The notes under the pieces are model-generated. The model worked only from the letters and a program-made list of their open reading frames with translations. It did no database searches and was not told the DNA's origin. A program made the position numbers and the translations under genes. From positions 1 through 50,341 of the IMG/VR virus record IMGVR_UViG_3300030419_000543: a DNA stretch of 50,341 nt. The stretch is one strand, 5' to 3'. Shown piece by piece: positions 48,339 through 50,341 of this stretch. The DNA comes from a virus. Every line of letters starts with the position of its first letter. The first letter of the stretch is position 1.

Positions 48339-49127
48339 ATGTCTAAAGAAGATGATCTACGGAAAAGATTATTAGAATATATTGAAACACAGAAACCGGG
48401 GTATGCTGAAAAGAAACGTGCTGCTAGAGAAGAAGCTCGTAGGAAAAAACCTGCTAAAAGGAAAAAGAAAACACCTTCACAACCAGAACCTATAGATAAG
48501 GCTAAAGATGCTCGTGCAAATATCAGAGAAGAAGCTCGTAGGAAAAAACCTGCTAAGAAAAAACCTCAAGTTGATACGTTTAAAGTTGCAGGTGAAAAGG
48601 TAAAAGCTAAAAAAGCTTCCAAGAAAGTAGATGCTTTTGAATCTATTCCTACACCTGATGTTGAAGATTTTAAAGGACCATCTACTCATAAGGTTAAGAA
48701 GGGTGACACACTCTCAGCAATTGCTAAAAGAATGGGTACAACCATAAAAGCGTTAATGGCTGCTAATCCTTCTATTAAAAATGCTAATATGATACGTATC
48801 GGGCAAACTATAAAAGGTCCGATTGGTTCTGCAGCTAGTCCATATAAAGGGATGAAAAAAGGTGAATTAGCTAAAAGTAAGAAAAAAGCAGAACAAGATA
48901 AAAGGGCAAGATTAGAGAAACGTTTAAGTAACACAATTGTAGTTGATCCTAATTATAGCCCCTTTCAAAGCGGCGGCATGATAGGCCAATCCGACATGTC
49001 AGCCAAGAAAGTCGCTGCACCTAAGAAGAATAAGAAAAAGATTCCACAGTACTACAAGGGTGGTGGGATGATTAAGGCTGGTAAGAAGTATGCTTATGGT
49101 GGTCGAGTAGCGAAGTACAAGGAGTGA
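48339..49127 (+). CDS. LysM-domain protein with GG-tail
   Basis: Encodes 262 aa with AAAGGAG before the ATG. The N-terminus has a duplicated REEARRKKPAK block (residues 30-40 and 63-73; the DNA of both copies is nearly identical). A clean LysM domain follows at 117-160 (STHKVKKGDTLSAIAKRMG, IRIGQTIKG), which binds peptidoglycan. The C-terminus holds FQSGGMIG, then YYKGGGMIKAGKKYAYGG and RVAKYKE. It may fix the virion or lysozyme to the wall at entry. Shares its tail with the gene at 34171. Confidence 0.75.
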   Translation: MSKEDDLRKRLLEYIETQKPGYAEKKRAAREEARRKKPAKRKKKTPSQPEPIDKAKDARANIREEARRKKPAKKKPQVDTFKVAGEKVKAKKASKKVDAFESIPTPDVEDFKGPSTHKVKKGDTLSAIAKRMGTTIKALMAANPSIKNANMIRIGQTIKGPIGSAASPYKGMKKGELAKSKKKAEQDKRARLEKRLSNTIVVDPNYSPFQSGGMIGQSDMSAKKVAAPKKNKKKIPQYYKGGGMIKAGKKYAYGGRVAKYKE

Positions 49128-49135
49128 GCTTTTAG

Positions 49136-50272
49136 ATGCGACCAGTATATCGTCCCGGAATGTCTGCTGCGGAAAAGAAGTATGTAACAGATAGAACTAA
49201 TAGAGCTTGGAGAAATTTAAATAGTCCTCGTCACCACTGGAATGACCCTGTTGTAAAAGCAGTAGGAGAAAGACTTCGTAATACACTTGGAAATGAAATT
49301 AAAGAAGATACTGAGAGGAGAGGACGTATACAATCTTTTCAAAGACAATTTTCGAATGATTGGGTATCTAAATCTCCTTTAAAGGATTTATATGAAAAAA
49401 AGAAACGTCAACGATTAACACCTACAGAACTATCAAAATTACGCCAAGATCAATTTACTCTTAATGCGCGAATGAATACTGCAATAAGAAAAAATTTTAA
49501 AGATGATTTAAAAGCAATGGATGCTTTTCAAAACCGTAGGAATAAATATCAAAGAGCTATAGAAGATGATCTAATATCTAAAGGTACTCTTTGGCTAGGA
49601 AAAGATGCTAAAGGCTTTCGTCAGGGTGTAGGTACGCAACATTTTGCTAATATTATACAACAACAAAGGAAACGACATGAAGACACTGTAAATCGTCGGA
49701 AACGTGAGTACAACGAATGGGCTAAATGGGCTAAACAACATGATCCAAAAACGTACAAGCGAATCAGTGCAAAGGAAAAAGAAGGAGGGTATTTCTCTAC
49801 TTTAGACCGACCTTCATCATCTCGCTTTCAAAATCTAAGAGATTATTATAAAGCATTAGAAGATTCTAGACAAAAACACTATAGATGGAAATGGGGAAAA
49901 ACTGGTTCTACTTGGGATGATCCTCGTCCTAAACAGCCTGAAGGTATGAAAAGGCTACGTGAACTGGTAATACGAGGTGGTGTACCTAGTATATCCCCTA
50001 AAGCTGCTGTACAAAAACAATTTGATGATGCAGCTAGAAAGAATGCAGAAAAGCAACTTAAAGCTCAAACAGATAAACAGCTTAAATCATATTATAATCA
50101 ACTAAGCACACCCGCTCCACGTAAAAAACCAAGATACAACCAAGCTGCCTACCTCGCAGGACTTCAAAGCGCACCTATGATGACAATGGGACAGAAGATG
50201 AATCAAGGTATAGCTAAACCCTACGCTAACGGTGGCGGCGTACGTAAACCTAAATATAATAAGAAGGGTTAA
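49136..50272 (+). CDS. Large basic helical protein with YANGG tail
   Basis: The 378-aa product is very basic and aromatic with long charged helices (SAAEKKYVTDRTNRAWRNLN, KRHEDTVNRRKREYNEWAKW) and no recognised domain. It ends KPYANGGGVRKPKYNKKG, the tail type shared with other genes of this module. Its place before the next small gene suggests a minor virion or packaging-associated protein, possibly DNA-bound. Function unknown. Confidence 0.65.
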   Translation: MRPVYRPGMSAAEKKYVTDRTNRAWRNLNSPRHHWNDPVVKAVGERLRNTLGNEIKEDTERRGRIQSFQRQFSNDWVSKSPLKDLYEKKKRQRLTPTELSKLRQDQFTLNARMNTAIRKNFKDDLKAMDAFQNRRNKYQRAIEDDLISKGTLWLGKDAKGFRQGVGTQHFANIIQQQRKRHEDTVNRRKREYNEWAKWAKQHDPKTYKRISAKEKEGGYFSTLDRPSSSRFQNLRDYYKALEDSRQKHYRWKWGKTGSTWDDPRPKQPEGMKRLRELVIRGGVPSISPKAAVQKQFDDAARKNAEKQLKAQTDKQLKSYYNQLSTPAPRKKPRYNQAAYLAGLQSAPMMTMGQKMNQGIAKPYANGGGVRKPKYNKKG

Positions 50273-50277
50273 TTAGA

Positions 50278-50341
50278 ATGGCGAACTATCTCCAACTAAC
50301 TAACAGAGTACTCAACGAACTTAACGAAGTAGAGCTAACGT
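50278..50341 (+). CDS. Start of a tail/connector gene, cut by window end
   Basis: ATG 50278, 5 bases after the previous stop, opens a frame that runs off the window (MANYLQLTNRVLNELNEVEL). This start (MANYLQLVN-VL--L-E-EV) is well known to me from marine phages, where the protein is a tail or head-tail adaptor component. Only 21 residues are visible, so the name is tentative. Confidence 0.5.
   Translation, partial: MANYLQLTNRVLNELNEVELT

Overview
The window looks like most of the genome of a tailed marine bacteriophage, probably podovirus-like. It has T7-type replication genes (family A DNA polymerase, primase-helicase, endonuclease I, ssDNA-binding protein), a P22/N4-style portal and coat, and two very large proteins in the position of ejection proteins. 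The DNA is AT-rich, genes are tightly packed with ATGA-type overlaps, and many proteins (LamG/SPRY-like tail protein, class II ribonucleotide reductase, 2OG-Fe(II) oxygenase, SleB hydrolase) are typical of phages of marine Alphaproteobacteria. No phage RNA polymerase, repressor or functional-looking integrase is visible, so a lytic, host-RNAP-dependent life style is the simplest reading. The first gene is cut at its 5' end and the last at its 3' end; the missing part should hold the tail tube/adaptor genes.

Layout. 1-14.5 kb (+): end of a tail fibre/adhesin gene, five small membrane or coiled-coil proteins, three smaller virion-like proteins, two giant putative ejection proteins (1002 and 1515 aa) and a GTA-type holin. 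14.45-23.9 kb (-): one long leftward DNA-metabolism operon: SleB lysin, DNA polymerase, ssDNA-binding protein, Cas4/AddB-like nuclease, primase-helicase, endonuclease I, DUF3310 protein and B12-dependent ribonucleotide reductase. 23.9-29.4 kb (+): about 18 small early-type genes starting at a divergent promoter/operator, including a free-standing HNH endonuclease, a PD-(D/E)XK protein and an EF-hand membrane protein. 29.4-32.06 kb (+): a strongly structured non-coding leader followed by a DUF932 cassette with its own terminators. 32.06-33.1 kb: mostly non-coding, with two divergent near-perfect sigma-70 promoters and one small reverse-strand membrane gene. 33.1-50.3 kb (+): packaging and head genes (small and large terminase, a tyrosine-recombinase-like protein, portal, virion lysozyme, scaffold, major capsid protein, decoration-like proteins, an oxygenase, LysM proteins).

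Most unusual points. (1) Ten exact copies of a 12-bp sequence, AACTATTTTGTC, all on the + strand and all starting in gene gaps. (2) A leader at 29456-29652 with three hairpins and two competing pairings, like a switch or ncRNA. (3) The promoter-rich gap with a reverse moron-like gene just before the terminase. (4) A degenerate tyrosine-recombinase domain in a 792-aa protein between terminase and portal. (5) A shared Y-A-x-G-G tail motif in several head-module proteins. All functions are read from sequence pattern alone; no database search was run.
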